A stretch of DNA of 64,000 nt from Scatomorpha sp964367935 (GTDB lineage Bacteria > Bacillota > Clostridia > Oscillospirales > Oscillospiraceae), in contig CAYIYZ010000009.1 in assembly GCA_964367935.1 (NCBI GenBank), forward strand, positions 28,714 to 92,713, in the 5' to 3' direction. The translations under genes and the position numbers were made by a program. The notes under the pieces were generated by a model that ran no database searches, was not told the DNA's origin, and saw nothing but the letters and a program-made list of their open reading frames with translations. Below, in pieces: positions 1 through 8,851 of this stretch (its first letter is position 1; each line of letters opens with the position of its first letter).

Positions 1-342
1 CTCTACGACGGGAGTGTAGAGCGCACAGACTACACGGATGGTGCTGAGTCGGGTAAGATTTACCTCTTGCTTGAACTCAATATACTAAAGGCTGAGGTTG
101 GCAACGAGCCCTTCACATGGAGTGATGTCTACATAGAGGATGCCGAGGGAAACACATACACAAGACTTGAAGATGACTTATTTTTGGAAAATCACGGTTA
201 TTCAAGACTGCCATCTACGGACATTAAATTAGGCGAAAGCATCGGATTTATAGCCTTTGAGTTGGACGAGCTTGCTGCTGATAACGCCCTCTATCTCGTT
301 CACAATGCAATAGAAGGCGAAAACCGTAATCAAATACAATGA
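1..342 (+). CDS. C-terminal part of a DUF4352-like protein (5' end outside window)
   Basis: The reading frame is open from the first base to a TGA at 340-342, so the start lies upstream of the window; an internal TTG at 67 is not a credible start. The visible 113 residues alternate hydrophobic and charged positions as in a beta-sandwich, with the sequence order of DUF4352 (telokin-like) domains: a strand ending YLLLELNI, a middle 'VYIEDAEGNTY' stretch and a closing 'GFIAFEL' strand. Such domains are usually the extracytoplasmic part of Gram-positive lipoproteins; here the signal peptide is off-window. The next gene starts 10 bp downstream, so the two are probably cotranscribed. Domain assignment is by eye. 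Confidence 0.6.
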   Translation, partial: LYDGSVERTDYTDGAESGKIYLLLELNILKAEVGNEPFTWSDVYIEDAEGNTYTRLEDDLFLENHGYSRLPSTDIKLGESIGFIAFELDELAADNALYLVHNAIEGENRNQIQ

Positions 343-352
343 GGTGTAGAAC

Positions 353-2389
353 ATGAAAAAAATTATTGTTGCGATAACAATGCTACTAATCTTTGCTTTC
401 AGTGCCTGCGGCACGGACAGTGTTGAGCCTACGTCTACACCCACGCCGTCCGAGAGCACTGTGCCTTCGGCTTCGCCACTTGCCGAGGGTAAAGAGCCTG
501 TGACTGTCTTGGCAAGATTGGAAAATCAGCTTATCATGGACGAGTCCATAGCAACCGAGATGGTAGGCGGCTACACGCCCGAGGAGCCTCTCGTTCTGCT
601 TGACCCCTACGGTGTTGCGCCTTTAACCGCTCTTATTATATTTGACACCGATGAGGCTTGCTCCGTTACCGTCTCCGTGACGGGTAAAACTGCGGAAACT
701 ACATTTACACACAGCTTCACGGAGTTTTCTACGCACCATGAAATTCCCGTATACGGACTATATGCCGACAAGGTAAACAGTGTTTATTTAAGCTTAAAAT
801 ACGAGGAGGGCGAAGCTGTCGAGCACCATACAGTGGATATTGAAACGGAAAGCCTACCCGACTATCTGCCAAGCTACGAGCTTCTGGTCAGTGACCCCCA
901 GACAGCAGGCGGTGCCGAGGGTGACCTACTCTTCTTTGCCGCCGCTACGGACATCCTCTACCCCTTTGCCATTGACAAAGAAGGCGATGTGCGTTGGTAT
1001 TCCTCCACGAATACCTTTGCAGGCGGTCTTTTACGCCGCACAGCGGACGGTAAGCTCCTGTCTCTGTCCGACCCTATGTATGCGCCCGCTTTCATCAGAC
1101 CCGGCTTCACTATCACCGACTGGATGGGTAGAGTTTACGATGAGTACCTTGTTGACTACACGCATCACGATGTTATTGAGCTTCCGAACGGCAACTACCT
1201 TGTAAGTGCCGTTAAGCCCGACTCCGTTGTCAATTTGGGCGCTATCGTTGCAGGTGCAGACGCAATTTTGGAAATTGACTCCGAGAGCGGTGAGACTTTG
1301 CGTTCTTGGGACTTAAACGCCATATGCGGCTACACCGCCGAGGATGTGCTTGAGGGTAGATACCTCCACACGAACGCCATACACTATAACGAAGCGGACA
1401 ACTCCATTATGTTCTCCGCACCTAACCCCATGATAGTCGTGAATTTCGATGCCGATTCGGGTGAGGTTAACTGGGCTATAGGTAACCCCTTAAATAACTA
1501 TCCCGAGCCTATACAGAGCAAAATTCTCACACCTACAGAGCCTGATTTTCTATGGAACGGCGCTATACACGCACCCACCGTTTTGCCCGACGGCAACATC
1601 ATGCTCTTTGATAACGGTAGTGGTAGGCTTGACACTAGCGGTGAACCCATAGAGGATGAGAATAATTTCTCTCGCCTCGTCATTTTCTCCGTGGACAGCG
1701 AAAACATGACCATCAGCACCGTCTATGAGTATGGCGAGGAGCGTGGTAATGATATGTACGCCACCTACCTCGGTGATGTTGACTATCTTGGCGAAAACCA
1801 CTACATATTAAACGCAGGTGGACGTATTATAGACCCTGTGAGCGGTTTGGCGAAGGGCTCTGGCTTTGATATATTCATGGGCATTAGCCGTGGTGAGGGT
1901 GTCATTGTCGAAATTTTAAACGGCGAGGTAGTCTTTGAGGTCTTCACGGGCGAGCCTGTTGATAAGTCGTACAATAACGTTTATCGTGTTGAGTGGCTGA
2001 GTGTCTACGACGAGAACGAGCCCGAGTATAATGTCAGTGCCGATGCAACCGAACGCATGGGTGAGCTCTTGGCTACGTCGTCCGCTGATTTCACTTTACC
2101 GGCAGACGCTATGCCCTTGGAGCAGGGCGTTTACCTCTACCCTGCCGATTACTCTTATCAGCTCAACGTACCACTTTTCGTCGAGGGCACAGAGCAGGGT
2201 GATATGGTTTATCTCGAACTAAAGAGCGAAGAAAACAGCTATTACTACCTCACTGCCGGCTTGGACGGTGCCGAGGGCGTTGTGCAAAAGAGCGGTCTAC
2301 CCGAGGGCGATTATGTCCTGGGCGTCGTCTTGGTCAAAGCTGATGGTAGTACGTACCACTACGAGTCCGAATACGTTTGGAGTGTGTAG
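353..2389 (+). CDS. Aryl-sulfate sulfotransferase (ASST)-like lipoprotein
   Basis: The 678-residue protein begins with a lipoprotein signal (hydrophobic stretch then FSACGT) and a Ser/Thr/Pro linker, so it is probably anchored outside the membrane. The body resembles bacterial arylsulfotransferases, which move sulfate between phenolic compounds by a ping-pong mechanism with a sulfo-histidine. Matching motifs are H271-H272-D (THHDV), H339-x-N341 (LHTNAIHYN) and H406 (GAIHAPTVLPDGN), corresponding to the three catalytic histidines of the E. coli enzyme. The arginine expected 18 residues after the second histidine is replaced by P357 (SAPNP), so the active site may be altered. The start has an upstream GAGGTG. 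A dispersed repeat begins right after the stop. Confidence 0.8.
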   Translation: MKKIIVAITMLLIFAFSACGTDSVEPTSTPTPSESTVPSASPLAEGKEPVTVLARLENQLIMDESIATEMVGGYTPEEPLVLLDPYGVAPLTALIIFDTDEACSVTVSVTGKTAETTFTHSFTEFSTHHEIPVYGLYADKVNSVYLSLKYEEGEAVEHHTVDIETESLPDYLPSYELLVSDPQTAGGAEGDLLFFAAATDILYPFAIDKEGDVRWYSSTNTFAGGLLRRTADGKLLSLSDPMYAPAFIRPGFTITDWMGRVYDEYLVDYTHHDVIELPNGNYLVSAVKPDSVVNLGAIVAGADAILEIDSESGETLRSWDLNAICGYTAEDVLEGRYLHTNAIHYNEADNSIMFSAPNPMIVVNFDADSGEVNWAIGNPLNNYPEPIQSKILTPTEPDFLWNGAIHAPTVLPDGNIMLFDNGSGRLDTSGEPIEDENNFSRLVIFSVDSENMTISTVYEYGEERGNDMYATYLGDVDYLGENHYILNAGGRIIDPVSGLAKGSGFDIFMGISRGEGVIVEILNGEVVFEVFTGEPVDKSYNNVYRVEWLSVYDENEPEYNVSADATERMGELLATSSADFTLPADAMPLEQGVYLYPADYSYQLNVPLFVEGTEQGDMVYLELKSEENSYYYLTAGLDGAEGVVQKSGLPEGDYVLGVVLVKADGSTYHYESEYVWSV

Positions 2390-2393
2390 CCAA

Positions 2394-2600
2394 GTGGCGA
2401 AGCCACTCTAAAAGTTTTACTCGATTTTTTGAAAAAATCGTGGGGTCTCGGGGCAAAGCCCGAGTCGCCGTCCGCAGACGGTGAAATCCTTTGCCTTAAA
2501 AGCGTATTTTTGAAAGTGAATTTTCGCACTTAGTGTGAAAAGAGAAAACTTTTTACAAGAAAAAAAGTTTTCTAATGGGGTTTGGGTTGAAACCCCAGCT
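2394..2600 (+). repeat. Dispersed 3'-end repeat A, copy 1 (with internal insertion)
   Basis: Starts 5 bp after the preceding stop codon. Order of modules: GCGAAGCC, AAAGTTTTACTCG, the hairpin CGATTTTTTGAAAAAATCG, TGGGG, a GGGCAAAGCCC hairpin, GCCGTCCGCAGACGG, GTGAAATCC, then about 90 bp absent from other copies, then the closing GGGGTTTGGG...CCCC hairpin. Other copies are at 17866, 37511, 49292 and 52755. Boundaries are approximate. Confidence 0.85.
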
Positions 2601-2616
2601 AAAATAACAACAAAAC

Positions 2617-2654
2617 GAAGCAGCCTTGCATCTTTTACGATGCAAGGCTGCTTC
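2617..2654 (-). terminator. Rho-independent terminator of the alcohol dehydrogenase gene
   Basis: Perfect 15-bp stem (2617-2631 with 2640-2654) with an 8-nt loop. Read on the minus strand it is followed by a T-rich stretch, fitting termination of the gene ending at 2682; it would also block read-through from the plus strand. Confidence 0.85.
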
Positions 2655-2681
2655 TATATTTAGGAGAATTTAAAACCTATA

Positions 2682-3872
2682 TTAGTCCTCGTAAGCGCAA
2701 CCGTAGTAGCAAGCCTTGAGTAGCTTGACCATTTCCTCGGTCTTGGGCTGTCTGGGGTTAGAGCCTGTGCAAGCGTCTCCGATAGCGTTTACCGCTATGT
2801 CCTCAACCTTTGCCAAGAACTCTTCCTCACCAACCATACCGTCATTATAGTCCTTTATGCAAGTGGGAATGCTGAGCTGTACATTGCAATCTTCTATGGA
2901 CTTAATGAGTGCCGCTACTAGCTCTGCTGTAGTTTCACCCTTGAGTCCCACAAACTTAGCGATCTCCGCGTATCTCTCAGCCGCCCTCTCGTCCTTAGCG
3001 TTAAACCTGATGACCTGCGGTAGATACATAGCGTTAGCACAACCATGGGGAATATGCCCGTTCTTAAATGCTGCGCCCGTCTTATGAGCCATGGAGTGAA
3101 CTATACCCAAAAGCGCATTAGAAAATGCCATTCCTGCCAAGCACTGAGCATAGTGTACCTTCTCACGTGCCTCCGAGTCACCGTTATAAGAAGCATACAG
3201 GTACTTATAAACCATGTCTATAGCCTTCAAGGCTAAGGGATCTGTAAAGTCATTTGCCACTGTTGAAACATACGCCTCTATCGCATGTGTCAGTGCGTCC
3301 ATGCCTGTATGCGCCGTTAAAGTCTTGGGCATGGTCTCTGCTATCTCAGAATCAACTATTGCTATATCGGGCGTAATGTTGTAGTCAGCCAAAGGATACT
3401 TTATACCCTTCTCATAGTCCGTGATGACCGAGAACGCCGTTACTTCCGTCGCTGTGCCCGAAGTCGAGGGTACCGCTACGAATATTGCCTTCTGGCGCAA
3501 AAGAGGTAGTGTGAACGGATCTTTTATATCATCAAACTTCGTCTCAGGATACTCATAGAACACCCACATAGCCTTCGCCGCATCTATAGGTGAACCGCCG
3601 CCAATAGACACTATGACATCAGGCCCAAACTCACGCATCATCTCTGCACCCTTCATCACGGTTTCAACCGAAGGATCCGGCTCAACATTCTCAAAAAGCT
3701 TTACTTCCATGCCCGCCTCTTGCAGATAAGCCACAGTCTTATCCAAGAATCCGAACTTCTTCATAGAGCCGCCGCCCACAACTACTATTGCCTTTGTGCC
3801 TTTGATATTCTTGAGTTCTGACAAGCTGCCCTTACCAAAATAAATATCTCTCGGTAGTGTAAATCTTCCCAT
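2682..3872 (-). CDS. Iron-containing alcohol dehydrogenase
   Basis: A 396-residue class III (iron-type) alcohol dehydrogenase, the family of butanol and 1,3-propanediol dehydrogenases, reducing aldehydes with NAD(P)H in fermentation. Seen: the nucleotide loop GGGSPIDAAKAMW, VPSTSGTATEVT, and the metal-ligand segments MDALTHAIEAY, HSMAHKTGAAF and NGHIPHG. The start at MGRFTLPRD was chosen because GGAGGT lies 9 bp upstream; a longer reading frame extends 33 codons across the promoter and is unlikely. A promoter (TTGATT-17-TACAAT) and a Rex-like operator lie just upstream. Monocistronic, with its own terminator. Confidence 0.93.
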   Translation of the reverse strand: MGRFTLPRDIYFGKGSLSELKNIKGTKAIVVVGGGSMKKFGFLDKTVAYLQEAGMEVKLFENVEPDPSVETVMKGAEMMREFGPDVIVSIGGGSPIDAAKAMWVFYEYPETKFDDIKDPFTLPLLRQKAIFVAVPSTSGTATEVTAFSVITDYEKGIKYPLADYNITPDIAIVDSEIAETMPKTLTAHTGMDALTHAIEAYVSTVANDFTDPLALKAIDMVYKYLYASYNGDSEAREKVHYAQCLAGMAFSNALLGIVHSMAHKTGAAFKNGHIPHGCANAMYLPQVIRFNAKDERAAERYAEIAKFVGLKGETTAELVAALIKSIEDCNVQLSIPTCIKDYNDGMVGEEEFLAKVEDIAVNAIGDACTGSNPRQPKTEEMVKLLKACYYGCAYED

Positions 3873-3892
3873 ATTATTGTACCTCCATTGTA

Positions 3893-3910
3893 TTGTTAAG
3901 TTTTTGACAA
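3893..3910 (-). promoter_or_regulatory. Putative Rex (redox repressor) operator
   Basis: TTGTTAA-4 nt-TTGACAA matches the Rex consensus TTGTTAANNNNTTAACAA with one mismatch. It lies between the -10 box and the start codon of the alcohol dehydrogenase, a position where a repressor would block transcription. Rex releases DNA when NADH is high and commonly controls fermentative dehydrogenases in Clostridia. No rex gene is in the window. Confidence 0.65.
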
Positions 3911-3915
3911 TTGGT

Positions 3916-3944
3916 ATTGTACACCATATCTGCAAAAAAATCAA
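3916..3944 (-). promoter_or_regulatory. Sigma-A promoter of the alcohol dehydrogenase
   Basis: On the minus strand: -35 TTGATT (3939-3944), 17-bp spacer, -10 TACAAT (3916-3921). The start codon is at 3872. Confidence 0.65.
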
Positions 3945-4117
3945 GCCTTTTACGCTATACGATATCAACAAAGTTAATTATTTAACATTTTGCAATTAGT
4001 ACTAATTTCCTATAAGTTCTTAGCTATGATGCCCAGGTATAGCTATGTGGACCACTCGTATAAGTCTAATCTTACCCAAGTAGTCCACATAATATAAGTG
4101 ATTTACTTTTAAATTAT

Positions 4118-4318
4118 TTAGCCAACGACATCAAAGCCCATGTCCTCTATGATTTCCTTCACGTCATCTCTATCCATCGTGCTCTCTACACTGATGCTCT
4201 TTGCCCCTATATCGCATACCACGGACTGCACGCCTTCAGTCTCGCCCATGACACGCTCTATGCGTGCCGTGCAATTTTGGCACACCATGCCCTCTACCTT
4301 AAATTCTATCTTTGTCAT
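4118..4318 (-). CDS. copZ: Copper chaperone, heavy-metal-associated domain
   Basis: This 66-residue protein is a single HMA domain. The metal site GMVCQNC (CxxC) is at residues 10-16 and the ferredoxin-like beta-alpha pattern ends in DMGFDVVG. CopZ-type chaperones carry Cu(I) to the exporting ATPase and to copper-sensing regulators in the cytoplasm. It begins 22 bp after the stop of the adjacent copper ATPase and is transcribed with it, the usual copA-copZ order. No csoR or copY regulator is adjacent. Confidence 0.9.
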   Translation of the reverse strand: MTKIEFKVEGMVCQNCTARIERVMGETEGVQSVVCDIGAKSISVESTMDRDDVKEIIEDMGFDVVG

Positions 4319-4340
4319 AACTAATTTTCCCCTTTCCTTT

Positions 4341-6557
4341 CTATTTATTCGGATTATATCTCGTTAATCTAAGTGAATTTGTGACCACCGAAACCGAGGA
4401 CAGTGCCATGGCCGCACCTGCAAAAGACGGTGTGAGTAAGGGACCGCCTAAGGCGTAAACCACGCCTGCCGCAAGCGGTATGCCCACACAGTTATACACA
4501 AATGCCCAGAACAAATTCTCTCTTATTATACGCATAGTCTTTCTCGAAAGCAAGAGTGCATCCGCTACGGCGCCCAAGTCTTTGCGCATCAGTATTACGC
4601 CCGATGACTCCGCAGCTACATCCGTACCGCCATGCACAGCTATACCCACATCCGCCGCCGCCAAGGCAGGTGCATCGTTTATGCCATCTCCGACCATCGC
4701 TACGCCCTTACCCTCGGCTTTTACTCTCTCTACCTCCGCTGATTTGTCGCCGGGCATTACCTCAGCCAAAACTCGAACTATACCTGCTTCCGCCGCTATA
4801 ACCTCTGCCGCCCTTATATTGTCTCCCGTTATCATTCCCGTCTCTATTCCCATGGCGCCAAGCCTACTTAGCGCCTCTCTTGCATCCTCTCTTATCGTAT
4901 CCGACAATGCTATAAAGCCCCTGTACTCACCGTCAGTGGCTACGTATACCGCCGTGCAACCCGAGGGTATCATGTCCCGAGCTTGCGACGGTAAAGTCAC
5001 ACCTTCAAGCTCCATGAGCGCCACTGTGCCTGCCAGCACTTTCCTTCCATCAACCGTCGCCTCCATGCCGCGCCCCGGATACGCCTTTAAGCTCTCAGGC
5101 TCACTCAAGGCTATTTCCTCACGCTCCGCCTTTTCCAATATAGCCGACGCTATGGGATGCTCAGATCCACGCTCCGCACTCGCCGCCAAGCGCAACAGCT
5201 CATTTACAGACATTCCCTCAGCCTCAACCTTCGCTACGCTCAATCTCCCCTGAGTCACCGTGCCCGTCTTATCAAAAAACACAGTATTCACCTTAGAAGC
5301 TGCTTCTATTACATCTCCGCCTCTGAACAGTATACCTAGTCCTGCGCCCCTTCCCGAGCCTGCCATTACCGCTATGGGTGTCGCAAGCCCCAATGCGCAA
5401 GGGCAAGCAACCACTAGCACAGATACGAATATATTCATCACGAAGTCAAGATCACGACCCACTAAATGCCACACTATCGCAGACAGAATAGCTATCACCA
5501 CTACTGTAGGCACGAACACGCCCGATATCTTGTCCGCCAAGCGTGCCGACGGCGCTTTACGTTCCTGTGCCTGCGTCACTAACTTTATCACCTGAGCTAT
5601 CGCCGTATTCTTGCCCACGCCCGTAGCACGAACCCTCAAATAGCCGTCCTTACATATAGTGCCACCCGATACCTGTGAGCCCTGTTCTTTATACACGGGT
5701 AAACTCTCGCCCGTCAACATTGATTCGTCGACGGCAGCTTCGCCGGTCAAAACTACAGCATCTACCGCTATGCGCTCGCCCGGCTTCACTATAACCGTAT
5801 CACCCACTCGTATTTCCTCCGTAGCAAGCTCCATCTCTACCCCGTCTCGCTCGACCAAGGCCGTGCCCGGCACTAAAGACGCAAGTGCACTTATAGCTCG
5901 ACGTGCGGCACTCTTGCTGCGTTCCTCTAAGTACTTGCCCAAGAGCACCAAAGCCACCACAACTGCCGCCGACTCAAAATACAAAGAGTGCACTGCATGC
6001 ATGTCACCCTGCATTACTTTATATGTACCATATAAGCTGTACAAAAATGCTGTGCCCGTACCTAAAGCCACAAGGCTATCCATATTCGGGCTTCTTGCTA
6101 TTATCTTCTTAACACCGCTCGTGAAAAACCTTCGTCCGGCTATAAGTACCGGTATGGTTAATATTAGTTGCAAAATAGCAAAATTTAGAGGATGCACAGT
6201 ATCTGACACTATCTGCGGTAGCGGTAAGCGTATGGGCAACATATGGCTCATGCCCACATACAGTTCCAAGGCACCGAAAATAAGCGCTATCGTCAAAGAC
6301 AGGCTGCTTATATTAAATTTTTCCTCCTGTGGCGGCTTGTCCACCGCCTCTGACGCTTCAAAACCCGCACGCTTTACCGCAGTTATCAGTGTTTCAAGCT
6401 CCACCGTGCCGTCTGTCTGTATTGTCGCCGCATTTGTGGCGAGATTTACCACGGCACTTTCAACCCCTTTTTTCCTACCCAAGGCCTTTTCCACCGCCGC
6501 ACTGCAGGCGGCACAAGTCATGCCCTCTATACTTAACCTTATGGTTTTATTCTCCAT
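4341..6557 (-). CDS. copA: Copper-exporting P-type ATPase
   Basis: A 738-residue P1B-type ATPase that pumps Cu(I) out of the cytoplasm. Domains in order: one N-terminal HMA domain with GMTCAACSAAV, membrane segments from about residue 85, actuator loop TGES, the transmembrane ion motif CPCALGLATP (Cys-Pro-Cys, typical of Cu(I) pumps), phosphorylation site DKTGT, the SEHPIA motif of the nucleotide domain, and the hinge GDGINDAPAL. Two final helices follow, containing YNCVGIPLAAG. The start has GGAGGTG about 9 bp upstream. It is the first gene of the copA-copZ pair and is divergent from the ABC gene at 6700, sharing a 142-bp intergenic region. Confidence 0.95.
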   Translation of the reverse strand: MENKTIRLSIEGMTCAACSAAVEKALGRKKGVESAVVNLATNAATIQTDGTVELETLITAVKRAGFEASEAVDKPPQEEKFNISSLSLTIALIFGALELYVGMSHMLPIRLPLPQIVSDTVHPLNFAILQLILTIPVLIAGRRFFTSGVKKIIARSPNMDSLVALGTGTAFLYSLYGTYKVMQGDMHAVHSLYFESAAVVVALVLLGKYLEERSKSAARRAISALASLVPGTALVERDGVEMELATEEIRVGDTVIVKPGERIAVDAVVLTGEAAVDESMLTGESLPVYKEQGSQVSGGTICKDGYLRVRATGVGKNTAIAQVIKLVTQAQERKAPSARLADKISGVFVPTVVVIAILSAIVWHLVGRDLDFVMNIFVSVLVVACPCALGLATPIAVMAGSGRGAGLGILFRGGDVIEAASKVNTVFFDKTGTVTQGRLSVAKVEAEGMSVNELLRLAASAERGSEHPIASAILEKAEREEIALSEPESLKAYPGRGMEATVDGRKVLAGTVALMELEGVTLPSQARDMIPSGCTAVYVATDGEYRGFIALSDTIREDAREALSRLGAMGIETGMITGDNIRAAEVIAAEAGIVRVLAEVMPGDKSAEVERVKAEGKGVAMVGDGINDAPALAAADVGIAVHGGTDVAAESSGVILMRKDLGAVADALLLSRKTMRIIRENLFWAFVYNCVGIPLAAGVVYALGGPLLTPSFAGAAMALSSVSVVTNSLRLTRYNPNK

Positions 6558-6659
6558 ACTGATCTACACCTCCAAAACATATAGTATGTCTTCACTAATT
6601 GTATCATATTTGTGTGAATTTGACTATTAAAATTTAGTGCAATTTTGAAGAACTTGTGT

Positions 6660-6665
6660 TATAAT
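6660..6665 (+). promoter_or_regulatory. -10 box of the ABC-2 operon
   Basis: A perfect TATAAT preceded by G lies 35 bp before the TTG start at 6700. The matching -35 is weak (TGCAAT at 6638, 16-bp spacer). Its position makes the ATG at 6664 unusable as a start, because it would lie upstream of the transcript. Confidence 0.5.
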
Positions 6666-6699
6666 GAAGAGTGTTTTGGTTTGTACTGGAGGTTTTTTA

Positions 6700-7335
6700 T
6701 TGCTAAAAGTCAAGGACATACATAAATCATACGGTGGCAATTCTGTACTCTGCGGCGCTTCACTTCGTGTGATGCCCGGAGAGTGCACGGGTCTTGCGGG
6801 GCGCAACGGCTCAGGTAAGTCTACCCTCATTCGCATTATCGCACAGGTTGACCGTGCTGATAGAGGTGACTTGCTTTGTGACGAAGTTTCCGTACTCGGC
6901 TCTCGTAACTTTCTGCGTGGGCGCTTCGCTTATGTTCCGCAGGAGGAGGCACTTGCCGAGTTTCTGACGGTGAAGGAGCAATTGCGTTTTTGGCAGGCTG
7001 CTGTCGGAGCTTCCGATGCGGAGATAATTTCTGCTTTGGGCGTTGATGATTTATGGAACAAGCGAATTGACAAACTATCAGGTGGTCAGAAGAAGCGTGT
7101 GAGCATAGCGCTCGCTCTGCAAAACAGTCCCGATTATATTGTGATGGACGAGGCCTTCTCCGCTCTGGACTCTCAGTTTAGAGACGAGCTCACGCGCATA
7201 CTGCGAAGAAAGCTCGACGAAGGTGTTGGCATCCTTTGGTGCAGTCACGATCTCGAGGAATTTCGCACACTCTGTAGCTCTGTACTTCTGTTGAAGGATG
7301 GCGTACTTACCCCTTTTGAACCGAACACAATTTAG
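6700..7335 (+). CDS. ABC transporter ATP-binding protein
   Basis: A 211-residue ATPase subunit of an ABC-2-type system. Walker A is GRNGSGKST, the signature is LSGGQKKR, Walker B is DYIVMDEAFSALD and the switch histidine is in LWCSHDLEE. The start is a TTG with GGAGG 7 bp upstream; the in-frame ATG at 6664 overlaps the -10 box and is rejected. Two permeases follow at 8852 and 9994, so this subunit most likely powers them. The short length and single domain fit exporters for peptides, drugs or polysaccharide rather than importers. Confidence 0.9.
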   Translation: MLKVKDIHKSYGGNSVLCGASLRVMPGECTGLAGRNGSGKSTLIRIIAQVDRADRGDLLCDEVSVLGSRNFLRGRFAYVPQEEALAEFLTVKEQLRFWQAAVGASDAEIISALGVDDLWNKRIDKLSGGQKKRVSIALALQNSPDYIVMDEAFSALDSQFRDELTRILRRKLDEGVGILWCSHDLEEFRTLCSSVLLLKDGVLTPFEPNTI

Positions 7336-7362
7336 TTGTACATTATTTTTGGAGGATGAATT

Positions 7363-8847
7363 ATGAAAAAGAGAACCCCTAAAGCCAGACTGATAGCTCT
7401 GGTAATGACCATGCTACTCATGGTCTCTATGCTCGCCGCTTGCGGTGGCGACGAAACTCCCGCAGATCCCGCTACAGCTATTAAAGAGGCAAGCTCCGCT
7501 ACTTTTGCGCAATTTGCTACCATGTCTGATCCCGAGACAACTCAGGCTCTTGTGGACATGATGTACAGTGGCAATACACGTCAAGAGATGAGCCTAACCT
7601 TTACAGGTGCGGAAATCGGCATGGATGTCAGCGAGCTATACGGCACTGAGTTTTCCTTGGTAGCTGACATGGCTGTGCCCGACAGGAAGATGGCTATGGA
7701 CATGACTCTTACCGTAGGTGCCGCTGACCCCATTTACCTTGACGCTATGATAGATGACTCTACCGTTTACCTCGCAAGCTCCTCATTCTTGGGCGATGCG
7801 ATTTTAGGTGTATCAGAGTCCGACATGGCAACTACAACAGGCACAAGCATCAACACCTTTGATATGCTTGACCAGTACGCAGGCATGAGTGGCACCGGTT
7901 TAACAGAGGAAAGCATGACCGCTCTTTCTACAGCTTACGACACCATGATGGCTGGCGCTACCATAGCTGATCCCGTTGATGCCGAGATTGAGATCGACGG
8001 CGCAAGCCTTGCAGTAAGCCAGTACGATGTCTCCATCACACCTGAGCTGTACGGAGCTTTCGTCACCGAGGTTATAAACATCATCTATAACGACGAAGTT
8101 TTGCGTGCTCTCATGGAGCCGTCCATTGAATTGCAGTACGGCGACTACGACACTTTCGTCAGCGATTCCATCACCTCTCTCGAGGAGCAGCTCGCTCTTG
8201 ACGAGGAGGCCGGCGACTTTATGCCCACCTTCTACATAAGTGACGGTTACCTGCGTGGCGTTGATATGGTAGTCGGCGATGACCTTGCTATGAACATTCG
8301 TTTCGGCGCTGAAGTTGCGGCAGATTATTTTGAAATGTTCATCGGTACCGCTTCCACAAGTGAGGCGCTTCTGACTATGACAGCTAAGGGCAATCACAGC
8401 GGTGCAGGCGATAAGTTTGACACTGTTATGGAGATGAGCATGGTTGATCCCTCTACAGCGGAGACTGTCTCCATGAATCTTGCCATGGACTATGACCTCG
8501 CAAGCGGTGCTTACAATTTTAATATGGATGCATCTACGAGTTACGAAGCAGTTTCCATGAGCTCTAACGGCACATTCACTATGGACGAAACCTCCTACAG
8601 CTTTGTGGCCGACGACTTCACTGTAGAATCCATGGGCATGAGCCTTTCCTTCGCTATGGAGCTTACGATGGCAGAGTCTGAGGGTGTGAGCTTTGATGTG
8701 TCCTCCGCTCAGATGATCTCCGAGATGAGTTCAAGCGATATGGCAGCTCTACAGACTACACTTCAGACAAACGCTATGAACATACTCATGAACGTCGCGG
8801 AGGCTTCTCCCCTCATTGCTACTCTCTTAATGGGTGGCGCATACTAA
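7363..8847 (+). CDS. Methionine-rich lipoprotein of unknown function in an ABC-2 operon
   Basis: I do not recognise a named family. The 494-residue product has a lipobox signal (MLAACGG), so it should be lipid-anchored outside the membrane. The mature part is acidic, poor in Lys and Arg, and contains roughly 10 percent Met, often as alternating xMxM pairs (MAMDMT, MEMSMV, MGMSLSFAMELTM). This alternation suggests a large antiparallel beta structure like LolA/LppX-type lipid-binding lipoproteins, but that is inference. It sits between the ATPase and two permeases with 27-bp and 4-bp gaps, so it probably serves that transporter, for example by presenting or receiving substrate. Confidence 0.75.
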   Translation: MKKRTPKARLIALVMTMLLMVSMLAACGGDETPADPATAIKEASSATFAQFATMSDPETTQALVDMMYSGNTRQEMSLTFTGAEIGMDVSELYGTEFSLVADMAVPDRKMAMDMTLTVGAADPIYLDAMIDDSTVYLASSSFLGDAILGVSESDMATTTGTSINTFDMLDQYAGMSGTGLTEESMTALSTAYDTMMAGATIADPVDAEIEIDGASLAVSQYDVSITPELYGAFVTEVINIIYNDEVLRALMEPSIELQYGDYDTFVSDSITSLEEQLALDEEAGDFMPTFYISDGYLRGVDMVVGDDLAMNIRFGAEVAADYFEMFIGTASTSEALLTMTAKGNHSGAGDKFDTVMEMSMVDPSTAETVSMNLAMDYDLASGAYNFNMDASTSYEAVSMSSNGTFTMDETSYSFVADDFTVESMGMSLSFAMELTMAESEGVSFDVSSAQMISEMSSSDMAALQTTLQTNAMNILMNVAEASPLIATLLMGGAY

Positions 8848-8851
8848 GTAA

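Noticed and set aside
4044..4091. Inverted repeat TATGTGGAC..GTCCACATA after copZ
   Set aside because: As a terminator it has a 20-base-plus loop and no T-run. It may be an operator or nothing; not enough to call.
6578..6595. Palindrome ACATACTATATGT upstream of copA as a copper operator
   Set aside because: It does not match the CsoR or CopY consensus that I know, and short AT-rich palindromes are common.
5659..6630. Plus-strand 323-codon open frame opposite copA
   Set aside because: Antisense shadow of a clearly real P-type ATPase; composition is that of reversed coding sequence.
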